Assembly: GCA_002025645.1 (NCBI GenBank)
Contig: CP018783.1
Location: forward strand, 2,790,001 to 2,854,000
Length of the DNA: 64,000 nucleotides
DNA from: Curtobacterium pusillum
GTDB lineage: Bacteria > Actinomycetota > Actinomycetes > Actinomycetales > Microbacteriaceae
Reading direction: 5' to 3'
Part shown: in pieces, positions 61,342-64,000 of the stretch
How positions within the stretch are numbered: the stretch's first letter is position 1
Layout: the number at the start of each line of letters is the position of its first letter
Notes under the pieces: generated by a model
Told to the model about the DNA's origin: nothing
Seen by the model: the letters and a program-made list of their open reading frames with translations, nothing else
The model's database searches: none
Position numbers and translations under genes: made by a program

Positions 61342-62516
61342 TCGATGACGCTGGTGAATACGCCGGGGCGATCGACGCCACCCGCGTGACCCAGTTCCTC
61401 GCGACGCAGAACTGGACCATCCAGTCCGACATGGGGTACGCCCAGGTCTGGTCTGAGCCCGGCAACGTCGGAGAGCTGGTCCGGCGAATTCTCATCCCGC
61501 GGGACACGGCACTCGACGACTACGATCTGCGCTTGTCGCAGGCGCTGGCCCGGATCAGCGACACCTACGCGTGGAGCATTCAGCACCTCGCTGAGCAGAT
61601 CGCTGCCGTCAGCGCCGACCTGTTCTTCGTCCGCGTCGACCAGCACATGAGCGATGGGACCATTCCACTTCGGCAGGCGTCAACGCTGCTCGAAAACATC
61701 GACGACATGATCCGCTCCGCGGCCCTCACCACCGCCAACCCGCTCTCCACGGGGAGAGGCCGTATCCCGACCCTCGTCAACGACTTCCTCAACGACGATG
61801 TTCGGATGGGTCACACCAAGCGCGGCAGCTTCATCATCACCGTCGCAGCCCGTCTCGATGCGCCCGAAGCTCAACCAGAGCGCACTGCAGAGCCCACAGC
61901 TGAGCCCGAGGACGCAGCACCGGCATCCTTCACACGTCAGGTGATGACCACGCTCGCGCGCAGCCTCGAGGTGACGAAGCAGGTCGCCGAACACAGTGCC
62001 GCCGCTCCGGACCTCGACGATGCGATCGCGTCCGGTATGCGCCTACCAATCGTGAAGGCGCTGCAGTCCATGGGAGCAGGGGAGGGGCTGCGTTCCCTCG
62101 ACATGTCATTTGAGTGGGCACCCGTCGAGAGACAAACAGCTCCGGTCAGCAGCAAGATCGAGATGACCCGCGAGACAGTTAAGCTCCTCGACGTTGTCTC
62201 CGAACGTCTGGTGCGTAAAGACCCGCCCAAACAGGTCACCATCACCGGTCCCGTCGTCGAGCTGCGCCGTGGCACGGAGACGCATGATCACGAGGGCGTC
62301 GGAGAGATAGTAGTGCGCGCCGACGTCGCCAATGTCTGGCGCAAGGTCATCGTGGCTCTTGCCGGCGACGATTACGACGTCGCGATCGAGGCACACCGCG
62401 AGAAGTACCCGTTGACCGTCACTGGTGTCCTGGATAAGCCAGGTCGGAGCTGGGTGCTGCAACAGCCCAGCATCGACCGCTCGTTCTACGACTTCCGCAA
62501 CAACTCGCGCCCGTAA
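61326..62516 (+). CDS. Hypothetical partner of the DUF4365 protein
   Basis: 396 residues overlapping the DUF4365 gene by 16 bases, so translation is coupled. The first 190 residues form a mixed alpha/beta domain; a Glu/Pro/Ala-rich linker (about 180-200) follows, then a beta-rich C-terminal half (FEWAPVERQTAP, KQVTITGPVVELRR). No membrane helix, no known motif. The close coupling suggests a two-component system with the DUF4365 protein. Confidence 0.6.
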   Translation: MAPALIDDAGEYAGAIDATRVTQFLATQNWTIQSDMGYAQVWSEPGNVGELVRRILIPRDTALDDYDLRLSQALARISDTYAWSIQHLAEQIAAVSADLFFVRVDQHMSDGTIPLRQASTLLENIDDMIRSAALTTANPLSTGRGRIPTLVNDFLNDDVRMGHTKRGSFIITVAARLDAPEAQPERTAEPTAEPEDAAPASFTRQVMTTLARSLEVTKQVAEHSAAAPDLDDAIASGMRLPIVKALQSMGAGEGLRSLDMSFEWAPVERQTAPVSSKIEMTRETVKLLDVVSERLVRKDPPKQVTITGPVVELRRGTETHDHEGVGEIVVRADVANVWRKVIVALAGDDYDVAIEAHREKYPLTVTGVLDKPGRSWVLQQPSIDRSFYDFRNNSRP

Positions 62517-62760
62517 CCACCTCCAGCCTTATCGTCGGCCCAGCCTCCTTAGGACATCCCGAGCGTCCGTTCTACACGCGGTCGTCGGGAACTGGAATCG
62601 ATTTCGAGCAGTCCTGTGTCTGGTCGCTTACGAGCAAGCGGTGACCGACCAGGCTGCTGATCCGACCGCTTGTCCCAGCCGACGGCGGCTCCGTACTCTC
62701 GCACGTGCGCGCCGTCGGGCCTGACGCGGTCTGTGGCCCGTTAACGATCGGTGATCGGAC

Positions 62761-63206
62761 GTGGAGGGCAGCGTGGCGCTGTTGCACGGCGCACTTGTAT
62801 CCACGAGGCGGGACGACATCGATGAGGAGCTCTTCCCGCTCGGTGCTCTTGACCGCCACACGCACTCAACTCAGGCTCCTGCCGGCTGGCAGCATTTTGC
62901 AACCGCGCTGACCTTATTCGGTCTGAGGCTGCCGATGCTCGTTGCCGGTTGGTTCGGCGCCGTGCGCTCGATGTTCGCCTTCGACGCATGCAGTGTCGAC
63001 GGGTGCAACTACGCCGCCGGATCGGTTGCCTACATTTGCGTCCCGATCGCGGCCGTTGCCAGCACAACGCTTTGGGCTTTGGTTGCCCAACGCCGCCGGC
63101 GTGCCCGTCGCCGCGCGTGGATGCTTGGAGCAGGGCGATCCTCACCATCGTCGCCCTGTTTGCCCTCGTTGCGACCGTCGTCCATCTTGCAGCACAGCCG
63201 AAGTGA
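62761..63206 (+). pseudogene. Broken membrane-protein gene (frameshift)
   Basis: The frame from GTG 62761 (or 62773, behind GGAGGG) encodes two helices up to about 63120 and then becomes Ser/Pro-rich shadow sequence. From about 63120 another frame continues with a good third helix, AILTIVALFALVATVVHLA, and stops at 63206. The joined reading gives a three-helix protein of about 147 residues. One indel near 63100-63130 explains it. Function unknown. Confidence 0.45.
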
Positions 63207-63552
63207 GCTATCCGGCCAGGCTGCCGGCAGCGTGCATCCAGTGGCCGACGAGCGTCACCGGCCGATCCCCTGCTACGACGGAAAACTCTGGGGCGATGCG
63301 GACGGACAGCAGCGCCTCGACGTCCGGTGAACGACCGGCAACTGGGCATGACCCCGAGCGAATCCGGTCAATAGTGGCACGAGCTCGTCGTCAGCAGGCC
63401 GTTGACGGCGAGGATCACGCCACCTTGGCGATCGGTGCACGCGCTCGCGCCGGGAACGGGCCGTCGGAGGCGACCCAGTGGGCGGAGACCAGGAGCCAGA
63501 TCACCGTCATGTTGACCTTCCCCGCTACGCTGACATCAAGGATTGGGGAATC
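63207..63552. other. Gene-free stretch of 346 nt
   Basis: A long open frame crosses it but has shadow composition and no start signal. GGGGA (63545-63549) just before 63553 is the ribosome binding site of the next gene. Confidence 0.4.
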
Positions 63553-64000
63553 ATGGCATACGACGAACAGGCGGGCGCAGAGCAGGCAACGGGCGGCCCC
63601 TCCCCGGCGAGATTCGCCGCGCTCAAGAACCTCGCGCTCACGGACTTCGGACGGTTTGCCGTCGAGATTCAGCAGGTATCGGATGAGGCACGACTCAAGC
63701 TGATCGAGCAGCTCCCTGAGTTCCGAAAGCTAGCCTCCGACGCCATCGACTCGCTGGCTCAGGGCTACACCACGACGATGAAGTCTTTCGACGAGGGCGA
63801 CCGTGCTTTGCGTGAGGCATTCAAGCAATGGCGAGACTCGCTGGACAAGATCCTCGAGCTCCCTGACATCACGTTTGAACAGCGGCTCGAAGTGACGAGA
63901 GAAATCGGGCGCACTGTCGAACTTCAGTCGCAGAAGGAAGCTGAAACCAAGGGCGCGAAGGCCAAGCTCTTCGAGCGCTTGACCATCGGCATCGGCATCG
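63553..64000 (+). CDS. Hypothetical protein, truncated by the window end
   Basis: 149 residues are visible, with no stop by 64000. A disordered Ala/Gly start (MAYDEQAGAEQATGG) is followed by helical, charged sequence with heptad-like patterns (about 35-140), perhaps a coiled coil. The last visible residues, LTIGIGI, could begin a membrane helix. Not recognised. Confidence 0.6.
   Translation, partial: MAYDEQAGAEQATGGPSPARFAALKNLALTDFGRFAVEIQQVSDEARLKLIEQLPEFRKLASDAIDSLAQGYTTTMKSFDEGDRALREAFKQWRDSLDKILELPDITFEQRLEVTREIGRTVELQSQKEAETKGAKAKLFERLTIGIGI

Noticed and set aside
62942..63703. 253-residue plus-strand frame near the window end
   Set aside because: It spans the frameshifted membrane gene and the start of the truncated gene in a wrong frame, with no coding bias.

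Overview
The window is high-GC DNA that looks like a chromosome segment of a Gram-positive actinobacterium, most likely Microbacteriaceae (Curtobacterium-like; the genus is an inference). The evidence is strong GC bias in third codon positions, frequent GTG starts and GTGA/ATGA stop-start overlaps, promoters of the TANNNT type 6-7 nt before a start codon (leaderless genes), a haem uptake locus with an HtaA protein and DtxR/IdeR boxes, a fused CopD/CtaG membrane protein, and sortase-E-type and DUF11 surface proteins.

Bases 1-46,150 are ordinary chromosome. In order they hold: a GntR regulator with a split, divergent N-acetylglucosamine/glucose-type PTS (1-3047); a zinc block of metal-binding lipoprotein, ATPase, permease and Zur (3295-6435); a hydrolase; cysteine-poor L28, L33 and S14 (7568-8282); HU; a CopD/CtaG membrane protein; a PIF1-like helicase; a DUF4383 protein and a PAP2 phosphatase; two envelope proteins (14133-17407); a flavin monooxygenase; an SMR pair with its TetR regulator; a YraQ-type permease with a TIGR03943 partner and a secreted propeller-like protein; an AraC regulator; a zinc alcohol dehydrogenase; glycerate kinase; the haem locus hmuTUV plus three exported proteins, behind twin iron boxes (26710-34904); a 1523-residue surface protein; an operon of two amine oxidases, an orphan substrate-binding lipoprotein and an M20 peptidase; and a class A beta-lactamase.

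At about 46,226 the character changes. Bases 46,410-52,086 encode a complete Tn7-like transposition module on the minus strand, tnsA-tnsB-tnsC-tniQ, with overlapping or closely spaced genes. Its TniQ/TnsD-like target selector ends in an array of five zinc ribbons. Between tniQ and the beta-lactamase lie spaced repeats that look like one transposon end; the other end is not visible and probably lies beyond 64,000. Plus-strand cargo follows: a small helix-turn-helix protein, an orphan helicase-associated-domain protein, a twice-occurring module of large and small paralogous proteins (54,351-57,837, one member frameshifted), a membrane protein, a trypsin-like protease, a DUF4365 protein with a partner, a broken membrane-protein gene, and a gene cut off by the window end. 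No Cas gene or CRISPR array is visible.

The chromosome part, but apparently not the island, is sprinkled with a repeat, CTGGAGGCRCGG. It forms long palindromic hairpins between genes and occurs singly inside linkers of coding genes. The most interesting items are the Tn7-like element with its zinc-ribbon TniQ, the duplicated cargo module, and this repeat family. All family names come from reading sequence motifs; no database search was run.
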